Part shown: piece by piece, positions 10,812 through 23,647 of the stretch | Numbering within the stretch: position 1 is the first letter of the stretch | How the letters are laid out: each line of letters begins with the position of its first letter | Assembly (NCBI RefSeq): GCF_000189635.1 | Contig: NW_002476381.1 | Span: 62,001-126,000 of the forward strand | Length of the DNA stretch: 64,000 nt | Origin: Tetrahymena thermophila SB210 | Lineage: Eukaryota; Ciliophora; Oligohymenophorea; Hymenostomatida; Tetrahymenidae | Reading direction: 5' to 3' | Made by a program: the position numbers and the translations under genes | Notes under the pieces: model-generated | What the model saw: only the letters and a program-made list of their open reading frames with translations | Databases searched by the model: none | What the model was told of the DNA's origin: nothing

Positions 10812-13800
10812 TCATTTTTCTTAGCTTTATTCTACAACAAGGCTTTCTAGTTTTTTAATTTCTTCTTCTTGTAGCTTAATATCGCTACTTTCACTTTCAG
10901 GAGATTGATTCTTAGTTATTGGTAGGCTAACATTCAAGTTTTAAGAGTTTTATTGTTTGTTTTCTTGCTGACATTGCTAGTTAGGTTATAAATAAGTGTT
11001 TATAGCTTGTTCTTAAGTTAGACCAGAATTCTTTTATTGGGATTTTTCTATTTATTGATTATTTGTATTTTCACCTGCTAAGGAAGAGGAAGACTGTAAA
11101 CTTGAACCATCTTATTTGTTTTAAAGTTATTTATTTTTTGTTGAATTTTCTCCTTGGGCAGTACATGTTAGATTTCCATATTATTTTACTTTGTTAATCT
11201 TTTTTAAGAAATCTTCTGAGAAATTAATTGAACTTATAAGTTGTTTCCTTGCCTCAGAATAATTCTATTAACTATTTGAATTGGATGATTATTGCTTAAG
11301 TTAAGTTTAATCTTTTGATTGTAACACTCTTTATTGAGTGAGAGTGCTTTTTCCTTTCGTTTCTTCTTCTAATTTGTTCATCATCTCCAATTTTTATATT
11401 TATCTCTCCATAGCAAGTAGTGAATCATCTTTATTTTCTTTCTCTAATAAATCATTTATTTCTAGATCCTAATCATCGTTTGCTGCTTCAGATTTATCAA
11501 TTTTGCTTTAATTCTTTTTGTTTACATAGTTTGCTGTTGAAGATGTAAAATTGTTTTGCAAAAGAGAATTTATTGGTGTTGTGGAATTTTTATTTAAAGA
11601 AGGTTTATTAGATTCTTCTTGCTCTTTTTATTGTGAATGAGAAGCAACAAGCTTGCTTAATGTAGGATTTGTAAATTGGCCTAACAAATTACTGACATCT
11701 TCTTTTTTAGATGCTGCCTGTAAGTTATTTTAGCTGTTTTGAGAAGCCTACAAAGATTAAACAGAGATAGAATTATTAAGTCCTCTATTCTCATTAAGAT
11801 TATGAGACTGTGCTTAGCTCTATTCTCCATCATTCTTTTTGAAGTTATACTTAAATTATTATGTTTCAAATGATATAGGTTCTTTTCCTTCTCCTTTATT
11901 AGTATTAACTTAATAGGTATAAAGTCTATCGCTTTTTAAGTTGTTTATTCCTTCATTTTTAGTAACATCAGATCTTTAAGTGTTGTGAGTTGTTTCTGAT
12001 TTAAATTAACTCTCATATCTCTAAATAAATGAGTCAAAATGATGGATATTTTTATCTTTGAATAAATTGCTTGACAAACCTTGCTTTGCCTGTTCTTATT
12101 ATTGCTAGTATTAACTAAATGTAGGTTAATAAGAGTTATTTTTAACTGATTAAAACGCCTATTCTTCGCAGTTGTAGTATTTACTTTTTGTTGAGGCTAT
12201 GCTTTAATTTTCATTGATTTTCTCGCTTTTTAAATTAGGGGTGATATTTTGGATTTGGGTAGGAGTGGATGCGGCTGAGTTTCCAGATATTAAATTTCTC
12301 ATTTTTTACTGCTATTGTTGCAATTAATGTTGTTAAACTTCAAGCTTCTTTTCTTCAATGCGTAGAGCTTCTTGCTCGAATTCTGGTAATAGATTCTTTT
12401 TTATCATAATTGAACTTTCATTCATACTTTCATGCTAGGAAACTGGAATGAAGTGTACTTTATCTCCAATATCATCAAGCATCATATAAATATCAGGAAA
12501 ATCGCTTTCTTAAGTACTTTTAGCTAATTTATCATCATTTTCATTGCATATTTTTGACTCTTCTAATAAATGCAAATCGTTCTTGTTGTCTTCGTCTTAT
12601 TGTATCATTTCTTTTCTATTTTACTGCAGCAAGTTTGTTTTTAATGAGTATGGGTTAACAGTGAGTTATTGGCTTTAATTAACATTAGCAGAATCTCCAC
12701 TTTTAAGAGCTTAGCTGACATTTTACATGATTCCATTCCAGCGCAATCTGTAATCATTATCTTTTGTCTATTATTAGATGCTTGGTTGCATATTTTATTC
12801 AGACTAAACTAAATTTTATTTATCTTCATTCTAAGAAACAGCCCTATCTGTTAGTTTAGATCCTTAGAGAATAGCTGATATTTCCTAGTCTCTGAACTAG
12901 AAAGATTTCTATAATTAATTATCGTTCAATTGATTATTTTATTTAGATCCTAGCTATTGTAGATTGTTAGAATATTCGTTGAATTAAATTTCTTCTTCCA
13001 TTTTACAATATAAATCAATTTCATCTTAATCTTCATTTCTCTTATTCTTATCTGATTACCCTTCTGTCTTAAAATTGTACTAAGATTTAGTGTTTTCTTG
13101 CTTTAAGATATCTTAAATATCTTTTGCAATGCTATTTAATTCCAATTCCTCCTTTAAGTTTTGCTATTCAATAAATTCTAGTTCTTATTTTCTCTTCAAT
13201 TTTTTAGCTGCCAATTCATCAATAAAAGAATCATATTCCATGGGTTCACTTTGATTATTTTCGAGTTCATCATCGTTATCATAATCATCCAAAGAAGCTT
13301 TGTGTTCCCCTTAGATAATTTTTTCCATGAATTCTTTATTTTAATTATTACCATTGTTGTTGGAGCGTTTATATTAATATTCGTCAACCTCATTATCATA
13401 AAGCGAATCTTCATCTTAGTGATCTTTTAAATTCTCAATATAATTTTAGCTTTCGAATTTTTCTTATTCTCCATCACTGCTTCCATCATGATCATCTTCC
13501 TCCTCCTATTCATCATCATTTTGTTCATGATCATCATTTTCATCTTCTTCTTCTTCTTCATCATCATCTTCATCTTCTTAGTTTTCATCATCACCTTCTC
13601 TAGCATCTTCATGATGATTGTAATTATTTTGATTAGCTTCATATTATTCCCCTTCAGTGTCACTTTTAGCGAATTCTTCCAAAGCTTTTTATTTTAAGTA
13701 ATTTTCAAGTTAAGATCTAATGTTGGAAATACTTCCATTCTCAACTTCATTGATAAAAGTCTCAAGCTCAAAGTTATCAGCCTTAGATTCATTAATACCT

Positions 13801-16669
13801 TCAACTTTGAATTTAAATTATAAAAATTGAATAAAATTAGTTAAAAATATAAATAGATTTACATTTTAACTACTCACTAACCTAAAGCTGACTGATATCA
13901 TCATTTGAAATTTAGCGTTGATTATGAGATTAATTTTCTTTCAACTATTTTATCTCTTCTTAAAGAAGTAAATTTTTAGCTTCTAACTCTTCGATTCTAT
14001 TTTGTTTGCTTTAACAAAACTGGCTATAGCTTGGAGATCTGACGTAATACTTGAAAATTAGCTATCATATAATGTTAAAGTGTTAGTTAAAAAATGAAAT
14101 ATCAATTAGTTTTAATATTTTACCATATCACTTTCTGGAAGCAAATAACCTTCTGATTCTAATTAGCTTAATTTGAAAAATTTTTCATATCCCCATGTTG
14201 CCCCTGTTTCAAAAGGGCTGATAAATTCTCTGAATATTAATTAAAAAAATAATTATATTTTTTTATCTAATATTTTTAGATTATTTATTTACCTTGTTAC
14301 TCTAAGGTCAGGATTAACTTGATTAATCATTTCTACTCTGTATTCGAAATTGCTGGGTTTGACACTGCCCTTTGTCATCTCAACAAAAACAGAGAGAAAA
14401 CTGTCTTTTGCTTTATCTTTACCATTTAAATAAACCTTTAATCTCCATTCATTTCCATGAGCATAGAGAGTTTCAGAGTAAGAAACATCTGCACTCTTTC
14501 TCTTGACTGAATAATTTTGTAAAAAATAATCTGCAGAATCATAAGGAGGAATCATATCATATCTGTTAATAAAAAAAATATTTTTAAATAGAGAATGAAT
14601 GAATAATCAGTGATTTATTAAATTATTAAAATTATTGATAGACTCTCATTAAAAGTGAAAAATTAAGAGAGAAAATATATTTATTTCTTTTTGATGATTT
14701 TCTTTTAAAAATTCTGAAAATAATTGATAATCTTATTTTTTAAAAATAGCAATGAATAAAGTGCACTGTCAATAATCAACCAATTAACTATAAAAATTAT
14801 TACTAGAATTCTAATTTTTTCTCGTTATCTCCAATGAAATTCTTAATAACTCTTCTACTGTTGATTTCTTCTAATGTTTTGACGATTTCTCCTGATTTGC
14901 TAATAAGAATGCTTTTAGGTAGAGTTTCTATATATTCATTTATTTCCTCACTCATATTTTCAAGTAAGTCAATCTCTTCAGAAATAGGTCCTCTTTGTAA
15001 AGAGAGTTTTTCCAATTTAGATTTCAGCAGATCATTTAATTTAATATTAACCTATGAAATTTATATTTAAATAGTATTTAATATTATTAACATAGCATGA
15101 AAGTTACATAGTCCATTTGCTAAGTGAGTGAAGCAGCTTTATCATCCCTCATTTTAGTAATCTTTTCTATAACAACATCTACTTCTTGTTATTACTTATT
15201 TAATTCCTATAATCTATTTATTGTATTTAGATTAAACATTACATATCTATAAATTCATTAATCTTAGTTTACTTTTTTTTAACGGCACTTAGCTCTTAAC
15301 GTACTTATTTAACGTGTGTTTCATAAACAGAATTTAATTTATCAAATCTATGATTTTTATGTTGTGATCCTATCATACCGCAGTCAGAACAAACAGGATG
15401 CTTGCAAATCTAACAATAATAAAGAAGAGGATTGTCATGTTCTTCGCAAATACCTTATTTCTCCTTCTTCTATTCAATTTATTCTATCTTTTCAAGAGCC
15501 TATTTATTTGAAATAATAAATAAAAGTTGATAACAAATTTATTATTTATTTTTAATAAAATTTTTATTGATTGGTTCAATGTAGCCTTGATTAACTTAAC
15601 GATAAAATATTATTTTTCTAAGACTTATTTGCTAAATATCTGAATTATGCCTTCAAAATAATTTAATGAAAGACTATACAGATTAACTTTTCTCATTAAA
15701 AAATTGATTTATTAATAAAAATTTTTAGACAAAATAATTGATTGACAATTTGAAATAGTTTTTAAATTTGAAAAATAAATGGCAATTTTTATCATTTTAA
15801 ATCTCTTAAAAGAGTTTATTACTCCTTATGCAAGCATAATTTTGTATTTACCTCTTATTTTATCAATTTATCAATCTACATACCTATGCATGAATGATAA
15901 AAATTGAATATATTTATTTGTATTTGAATCTTAAGTTTAAAATCTTTTTTATTTGGTTTAAGGTTAGTTAATATTTAGCTTAATTCAGTTGATAAATCAA
16001 GTTATTTTAAAATATTACTGTTGTGATTTCGTTGACAAATCTACATTTCATCAAATTGGAAGGTCTTAAATGAGATCTGCAGTGAGGACAGTGACTTTTA
16101 CTTGATAGCCATTGTTTAATGCATGATTCGCAGCACATTTTTTAACAATCTGGACACATATGAGCATTTTTTAATTTTCCAAAACAAATTAAGCAAGTCA
16201 AAATATCTTAGATTTTAGGACTAGAATTTTATTTTTTACGTGTATTATTTGTAGAGCTAGATTCGTTAGAAACCTGAGCATTGTTAGAATATCTTTAATA
16301 ACTATTGTTATCATATCTACTGCTAATGCTTGAAGGCTATTAATATCTAATATGATAGCTAGGTCCAGCTTAATTTTGTTACGAAGATGATTCGCTGTGT
16401 AAAAATTAAGCTTAAATTAAATTAGAATTACTATGTCCAACTATAGAGCTTGGTTGAGGATTGCTGCTTAAATTACTATTAACATGACCATTATTTTAAT
16501 TTGAAGAAGATGTGTTTGTATTCAGGTTGCTTGCTATATTTGTGCTGTTATTGGTATTATTTACAGAAGTCAAAGGAAAACTCTACAAATTGAAATTGAT
16601 TTCCTCGAGCATCTGAGCAAAGTTTCGATTATTTAAACCATTATTGTAAGTTCCGTTACTTCTAATCAT
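10812..16669 (-). CDS. TRIM37: TRIM37-like E3 ubiquitin ligase (RING, B-box, coiled coil, MATH)
   Basis: Eight exons: 16669-16019, 15499-15243, 15213-15108, 15051-14804, 14562-14293, 14229-14124, 14061-13863, 13804-10812. All phases agree; total 1609 aa. After a low-complexity Ser/Asn N-terminus, a RING finger at residues 158-198 shows CLICFGKLKNAHMCPDC, then CCESCIKQWL and CPHC, the TRIM37 pattern. A B-box follows in exon 2 (ICEEHD, CQICKHPVCSDC, HKNH), then a coiled coil, then a MATH domain at about 421-565 (YDSADYFLQNYSV, EWRLKVYLNG, FEYRVEMINQV, YYVRSPSYSQ). The large last exon encodes a tail of about 1000 residues with a Glu/Asp tract near 680-715 and long Gln/Asn/Ser-rich regions. Family role: ubiquitin ligase; in animals linked to centriole control, peroxisomes and H2A ubiquitination. 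Exon 7 could instead end at an alternative donor (GTGAGT, 13876), also phase 1. The intron 15214-15242 is only 29 nt. Confidence 0.93.
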
Positions 16670-18380
16670 TTGCTGAGATAATTATATAAATAGGCTTTTT
16701 TTAATAAATTGAGATTTGATGAGATTTTTGTTTGCTAATTATTTTTTGGTTTGTATTTATTGTTCTTATTCCACTATTGCTACCTACCTACCTACTATTT
16801 TTTTTTGATTGATTGATTGATCAACTCAATATATTGCTTAGTTTTTAATTTATTTTGTATTTGATTTTCTTTATTATTTCCGCTGAATTATTGACAAGAG
16901 AAGTAATTTCACAAATTAAACAAAAAAAATTTGAATGTTTTTAGATTTTTATAATCAAAACCAAATAGATATTTAATTTAATAAATGCTCTTTATAAATT
17001 TTCAAAAATATTCAAACTAATTTGGATGTTTGTAAATCAATCAATCAATCAATATTTGATTCTCAAAAATTTAAATGAAAAATAGATATCAAAAAATTTA
17101 TCAATTTTATTATTTTTTATCAGTCATTTCATTCTCTTTCCTCACATGATTTGAAAATTAATACAATTTAAACTTAAATTTGTGTCTAATATAATAATAG
17201 AAATTCATTTCAAATTTTCTACTTTTACTTATTATTTAATTATTTTTAAATTCTACAATAAACATCTCAAAATAATTAATTTTCTAATTAAATATTTTAA
17301 ACTTATAGAAATAGTAGAATTTTTATTTTTTTATAAATCCTAAAGTCAAACAATACTTTTTTAGATCTTGCAAAAAATTTTAAAGAACGTTTTTTGATAT
17401 TGGTTACTACTTTTATTTAATGGTAGCTTTAATTGATTTCCTATTTAAAAAAATATATAAGTACATTTTTAATATTCAAACAACTCTTTTCAAATTATGA
17501 TTTAACTGATATTTTTTTTAGGTTTGATAATTAAATTAAAATGGGGTTTGTTTGTTTGTTGAAATTCAGATCAAATCGGTTTTGGAAATCTATTTATTAA
17601 CTCAAAAGACTTTTACTTTTAATTTGAGAATGAAAATTATAAATTTTTATAAAGATACTTTTAAAATAAATTTAAAGTTTGAAAGTTATTTTTTGTTCAG
17701 AAATTAAATTGTAATATTTTGGTAATTTATTTTCTGCTTAGAAAGTTTTCTAAGCGAATGAAAAAATAGAATAGATTTTAAATATTAAATTTTTTTTATA
17801 ATTAAAATTAAAAAAAAAGAATTTATTTTAATCAAAGTAAGATGGAAGAATCAATGAAAGAAAATAATAAATAGCTGGTGATTTAATATTTATTTAAAAT
17901 ACTTAATGGCATCAGGAATTGATATAAGTGAGTTTATGTAAAAAAAAATAATAGAAATGCGATGATTTAAATACTTGGGAGATATTAGGCGTAAAGATTA
18001 TAAAAGAGATGGAAGATAAAGAAATATTTTAATTAGATAATGTGTTGGATAAAATAAATTCAGGAAGAGTTTGTGATGGCAGGTAAGAAAATTGAGAAGT
18101 AATTGAATAGGGAGGTGAAAGGACATTGGAAAGATTAAAAAATGGTGAGGAATGTGAAATTCGGAGAGGTGAAGGAATGGGAAAGTAAAGGCAAATGGAA
18201 GGAAAGGCTAAAAAGAAAGGAGAGAAAAATAAACAAATAAGTGATAGGAAATTTTAGAGATTAAAGATATATTGAACACAGCGAAATTAAAAAAGTCAAA
18301 AGAGGAAATTATATAGATTTCGCTAATTAAAAAATTAGAAGAATAATTAATATAAATAACAAAGAAAAGAATAATAAGAA
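16670..18380. promoter_or_regulatory. Divergent intergenic region with a purine-rich stretch before eL24
   Basis: This lies between the starts of the TRIM37-like gene (minus) and eL24 (plus), so it should hold both promoters. 16670-17850 is AT-rich with no coding signal. From about 17860 to 18360 the plus strand is strikingly purine-rich (long AGGAAAGG, GGAGAGG and GAGATGG-type runs with few C). The same bias is seen before eL20. No specific factor site is claimed. Confidence 0.5.
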
Positions 18381-18857
18381 ATGGTCGTTAGAACTGGTAC
18401 TTGCTCATTCTGTGAATACAGAATTTACCCCGGTAGAGGTCAAAGATTCATCGCCAAGGATGGTAGAGGTTTCTTCTTCTTAACCAAGAAGGCTAAATGT
18501 CTTTCCTTAAGAAAGGTTAAGGCCCAAAAGATCACCTGGACCATCGCCAGAAGAAGATTATGGAAGAAGGTTAAGGCCACCGATATTGCCCAAAAGAAGA
18601 AGAAGAGAAACGTTACCGTCGCCAGAGCCATCGTTGGTATTTCTCTTGAAGAAATCAATAGAAGAAAGAATCTCGACGCTTCTCACAAGAAGGCTGAAGC
18701 TGAAAAGGCCGTCAGAGAATTGAAATAAAAGAAGGCCAATGATATTGAAAAGAAGAGAGCCGACAGAAAGTTGCAAGGAAAGGACGTTAAGGCTGCTAAG
18801 AAGGCTGAAACCAAGAAGACCAAGCAACCCGTCGGTGCTAAGGGTGGCAAAAAGTGA
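18381..18857 (+). CDS. RPL24: Ribosomal protein eL24
   Basis: A single exon of 158 aa, ATG 18381 to TGA 18855-18857. The N-terminus MVVRTGTCSFCEYRIYPGRG is the eL24 zinc-ribbon start (CSFCEYRIYPGRG), followed by GQRFIAKDGRGFFFLTKKAK and RKVKAQKITWTIARRRLWKK, all family hallmarks. The C-terminal half is Lys-rich and helical, as in other eukaryotes. It is a component of the large ribosomal subunit, with an N-terminal globular domain and a C-terminal arm that bridges to the small subunit. Length is normal for the family. Codon use is strongly C/G-ending (GCC, ATC, AAG) compared with neighbours, as expected of a highly expressed gene. One TAA is read as Gln (LKQKKAND). Confidence 0.97.
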
Positions 18858-20367
18858 GATAAGCAATCACTAATATAATTTAAATATAAAATATATGCTC
18901 TCGTCTAGGCAAAAAAGCATTAAAATTAGCATCATATAAAGCGATTCATATAAAATGTTTATAATTAATGCTAGATAATTCAACGGGAATATAATATATA
19001 TCATTAATTTTACTTAAAAAACTTAGATGTTTGCTCATTTAATGTATATCAATACTTTTTATCTTATTTAAATTCAAGCAAGACCAATTTCTCTACTTTC
19101 TACTTTAGTATGCTATTATCAAATCAATCAATCAACCTATCTATCTATCAAACAATCATACACACAAACATACAAAAAATTAATTAAACATTTTAGTTAG
19201 ATTTTATTGCAATATTTCCAAAACTAAATTGATAATATAGAAACGGCCCTATTTTAGTATTCTAGCTAGCTAGATTTTTTGCTGCTGATTTTTATAAAAT
19301 ATTATCAACTTTTCATAATACATTTTCATCAAATTTTACTTTATTCATTTTTCAAGAGTTCGTATGAGATAGATAGCAACAAAAAAAACTACTTTAATTT
19401 ATAATTTTAAATTTTCAACTTTTAAATTAATTGCATTAACTCATTTTTATATAATGTTTTCTTATTAGATTTATTTCCACTTACAACAAAAGCAAAAATT
19501 TTTTCAACTAATCAACATCCAGACAGGCAAAGCAATTTATAAAAACTAAATATCATAACTCATCTATCAATTAGTGGCATACATAAAAAGCTATTTCATA
19601 ATATTTCACATTATTTTTGTTTAAAATAAACAAAATTTTAAATATTTGTCTGATTAATAATTAAATAAATAAATCGCTAAATTTAAATAAGCTGAGTTAG
19701 AAAAAATTTAATTGATAAATAACAAAAATAATATTTCACATAAAGATTTTTTTTTTGTAACATTAATTTTAATATCAATTCTCATTAAAGATCAAAGCTT
19801 TATTATCTTACTTTTAAAATATGAAAAACTTATTTATTTGATAAATTAGTAAGATATTCTCTTATATTTCTTAAAATAATGACTGATCAATAATTTATCT
19901 CATTCAATAATTTTATGAAATAGTTTTAAATTATGAAGTTTTTATGAAATGAAGATTAATTAAATAAAACTCACGCTTATCTTGTAAAATAAATTACAAG
20001 TACACAAATAAAATACATTGATTTATAAGAAATTAAAATCAATATTATGAATGTATGTATGTATATATTTATGTATGTTTGTATGTTGTTTAAGGAAGGA
20101 ACATACACTATTTAATTATTTTAATTAATTATTTTATTTGTAATAAATTATCTGTCGATATTATTTTAGTAATTTAAATATATTTTTGTTGTTTATTATT
20201 GTTATTTCTCTGGTTATTAATTATTATTATTTTATTTTATTAGTTTTCTATACATTTTATAATTCATTTATTTAACCTTAATTACTATTTTATATTTAAA
20301 ACTAGTTTTTTTTCATTTTAGATTTTAATCAATATAAGATTTGCTTGATTCATATTAGACTTGATTA
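18858..20367. other. Convergent intergenic region
   Basis: Lies between the 3' ends of eL24 and the PHD gene. AT-rich, with simple ATCAATCA and ATGTATGT runs (the latter about 20048-20085). No coding or RNA signal seen. Confidence 0.6.
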
Positions 20368-21943
20368 TCAATTTTTGGTTGCCTTTTTACGTGAAGCTTT
20401 ATCCATACCATTGTTCGTAGATTGTTTTTTGATATTTCTTTCGGATTCTTTCTATAATATTATTTAAAAAATAAAGATATAAAATTAAAGCATTATTTCA
20501 ATAATCTTACACAATCCTCACAAGTAAATTATAAGTCTTCAAGAGCTCTTGGATTTATATTTCCAAGACCTACACAAACAGGGTGGAACCACTTTATCTT
20601 GCAGTTATCGTTTGAACACTTTATCATCAGTTCTCCTTCGTATGATTTTTAGCACTTGCAGAAAATTTCAATGAGATTTGTACTCAAAATGATTGGATCC
20701 TTAATTTCAAAAATTACACTCTTTGGATTAGCTGTCAATTAATAAGTTAAATGTGATTGCATAATTACATTGGGATTTTTATTCGTAGTTGCGCCTGCCA
20801 TTGCTGCTGCTGGGCCACTTTAAACCAGTTTTCCATCTAATACGTATTGGGCTCCAGTAACTTATGTGCCATTTATTGTCTTTTATTCTTTTGATTGGAT
20901 TAGCTTAATGCCTGGCTAGTTATTTTTCCAGTTCTAAGTTTCGCTTGTAAATTATTTTAATAAAAAGACTTAAAAACGAAAAAAATAATTTTATATTTGT
21001 TTAACAAAAAATTATTGCTGTCAAAAAGTAAAAATATTAATTTTTCAGATATTTAAAATTCCTTTTTAATAAAAATGATATAAAAGTTTGCTTAAGAATG
21101 GGCAGTTTTCTTAATGATTATGATCATTATATCTATTATTTTTTATTTATAGGAAAATTTGTTTTTTCCTAATATCTTTTTTATCTATATTTCTATATTT
21201 TATTATTCAAATATCTAAGTAATTGTAAAAGCCCTTTTCAAATTAAAAAAGCGGCTTTATTTTTTTTATTTACTTATCACCAGGGATATTGTTAAGAGGA
21301 TCGTAAGCATTGTCAAATGCTTGCTCTGTTTCAGATAGAGTTTTGTGATCAATTGCATCTATGTAATAGTATGAATCTCTATATACAATGTTTTAATTAT
21401 GCTGAATGATATTCTCTCTTTTTAATTCCCTAGTTAGCTATTCATTTATTTATTGTATAAAAATAATTAGCAAGCTATACTTCTATAAAAATTTGCAAAA
21501 AAGTGGTAATTGAGTGCTTTCTGATTCTCTTCGATAAAGAGAAGAAGACCTTAACCAACTACATAATCGTTATGCAATTAAAATGCAAATAAATGCAAAT
21601 ATTTACGTCATCCATTGTTAGATTAGATGGATGTCTGAGTTCTTCTATTCCTTTCTATATTAAAAATTAAATTAAGAAATGCTAAAAATGGACTTTTCTT
21701 GGATAAAATGGAAAATTAGCAATGCCAAAAATATGGCAAAAGCTTTAAAGAACACAAAATATGTTAAATTTTGTGATAAACTTAAATTAAATGAATATAA
21801 ATTACATTTTCAGGAAATTTTTGCTTGACTATTTCAATTATCTTAGATTAGTCATTAAAACCAGGAATTCTAAAACCTAGTGGACTATATCTATCGATAA
21901 CATCTATATTTGCAGAGTGATCAACTTCTATTTCCATACTCAT
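20368..21943 (-). CDS. PHD-finger protein
   Basis: Six exons: 21943-21806, 21654-21607, 21558-21481, 21437-21274, 20943-20511, 20451-20368. All phases agree; 314 aa. The PHD finger, near residues 235-285, reads FCKCQKSYEGELMIKCSND, then CKIKWFHPVCVGL, then FTCEDC. This gives the C4-H-C3 zinc-ligand order with the WFHPVC core typical of histone H3 tail readers; the CKC..GELMIKC start resembles BAH-PHD plant proteins such as EBS/SHL. Upstream residues (VYRDSYYYIDAIDHKTLSET) and a Gly/Ala-rich segment are not assigned. The tail is basic (KESERNIKKQ...KASRKKATKN). Exon 3 (78 nt) is the least certain, because another frame there also looks protein-like, but only the given frame fits both flanking phases. 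Likely nuclear. Confidence 0.85.
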
Positions 21944-23647
21944 ACTTTTTCAATCTACTACTTTATTAACCTTTGTCTCTCTATCACACTTTTTGATGAT
22001 TCTGGGATACTGCTACTTTTAACTTTTTGTATTAAGTGATTTATTGTTATATAAATTTTTTTAATTAAAATATTCTTTATCAAGTGTGTGCTTTATTTAT
22101 TATCTAACAAATTTTTTTACTTTATTTCGATTTTACAAGCGATCTATCAAATCAAGTAAATAAGTAAACACATACATATCTCATCTTCTTATTTTCAAAC
22201 AGTAATTAAATGCAATCATTGATTCATTCATTGATATTCGTATTTTTTACTTAGCCTGTAAATTTGGTAAATTGCTTTTGTTTCCGACCACCATCATATA
22301 ATATTACTAACATAATTAATAATTATCCAACTACAAATATACATATAAACATATACATACATATCCTATTATTTAATCTTTTCATTTATAACTAAAACGG
22401 TTTGGCAATCATCAATTAAAAAAATTTAAATTAAATAAACATTCCAAATTGCTTAATGTTTTATTTATCTAATAAGACAAATTGATAAATAGTTTATTTT
22501 TTCCAAAAAAATAACATTTACAATTTGGTTAAATTCTATTAAGATAAGGTTGAATAGTTCATATATTAACAAAAACACTTTTTATCTTTCAAATAATATT
22601 TTTACAATAATTTTAAATATTTTAAAAAACTCGATTAAGCAAACTCTAAATTTAATAAATAAAATTATATTTGTCATCTACTTTCATACGTAATATCTAA
22701 AATATTTTAATTTTTAAACTAGATTTAAATAGAAAAGTTTATTTTAAAATTAATAAAAAATTTATTCTCACTTTTTTTTTAAATTAATCCAATAAATAAA
22801 TTTAAAATTCTAAAGAATTATTTTTATTTAAGAGATAGAAATTTAATCAATATTTTTACTTATTTTAGTATAAACTCATTGATTAAATATTTTATTCCAA
22901 CAAATAAAAAATTATTTAATATTTATTTTTTATTTATTTGAGAAAAATTAAAATTATCAACAAATATTTGAAAACAAAAAGAAAATATTTTGATGAAATA
23001 AATTAATTATGAAAAATTTATAAATGTATGTTGATATTTTTTGCCTGTTATTTGGATATCGAAAGTGCTGATAGATAAAATAAATATGGTGAGGCTATAA
23101 AAAATTAGGGCTTTAAATTTATTGAATCTAGGAGAAAATATCTGATAAAGTGTTAAATAAAAAGAAGATGAAGCAAGGTAGGTAGGTAGCTAGCAAGTTA
23201 AAAGGTAAATAGAAATAAATAAAGCAGACATGTAAATAAAATAATGCAGTAATATGTTAGTGTTATCATAAATGTATTTATTATAAATAAAAATGAATGA
23301 ATATTAATGAAAAACAGTGAAAATTGAATGAAAAATAAGATTGAGTAAAAATGGTTGTATTTATTTATATATGGAAGATATAATGAAAGAATGTTAGATA
23401 AATAGTTAGATAGATAGATATCTGAGGAGAAATTAAATGAAATGAAATGAATAAAAAAATGATTGATTGAATTATTAGGGAGAAATATAAAGCGGGGCGA
23501 AATTGTGAAGGGTAAAAGGGAAGTGATTTAATTTAGTTTTAGAGGGGAAGAAACAAACAAGATTAAAAAGGAATCAAAGATATATATTTAAAAAAGAGTA
23601 AAAATAATAAGTAAAGAAATATAAATTAACAAGCAAGATTAATAAAA
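21944..23647. promoter_or_regulatory. Divergent intergenic region; purine-rich before eL20
   Basis: Separates the starts of the PHD gene (minus) and eL20 (plus). 21944-23030 is AT-rich with nothing recognisable. About 23040-23640 becomes purine-rich on the plus strand (GGTAGGTAGG, GGGAGAAAT, GGGGCGAAATTGTGAAGGG, GAGGGGAAG), like the eL24 upstream region. Confidence 0.5.

Noticed and set aside
13488..13697. Plus-strand frame rich in Ile/Phe/Leu
   Set aside because: It is the antisense of the Glu/Asp-rich tract of the TRIM37-like gene.
21481..21600. Alternative frame in the PHD gene (HNDYVVGQGLLLFIEENQKA)
   Set aside because: It looks protein-like but cannot be joined in phase to either neighbouring exon; the chosen frame can.
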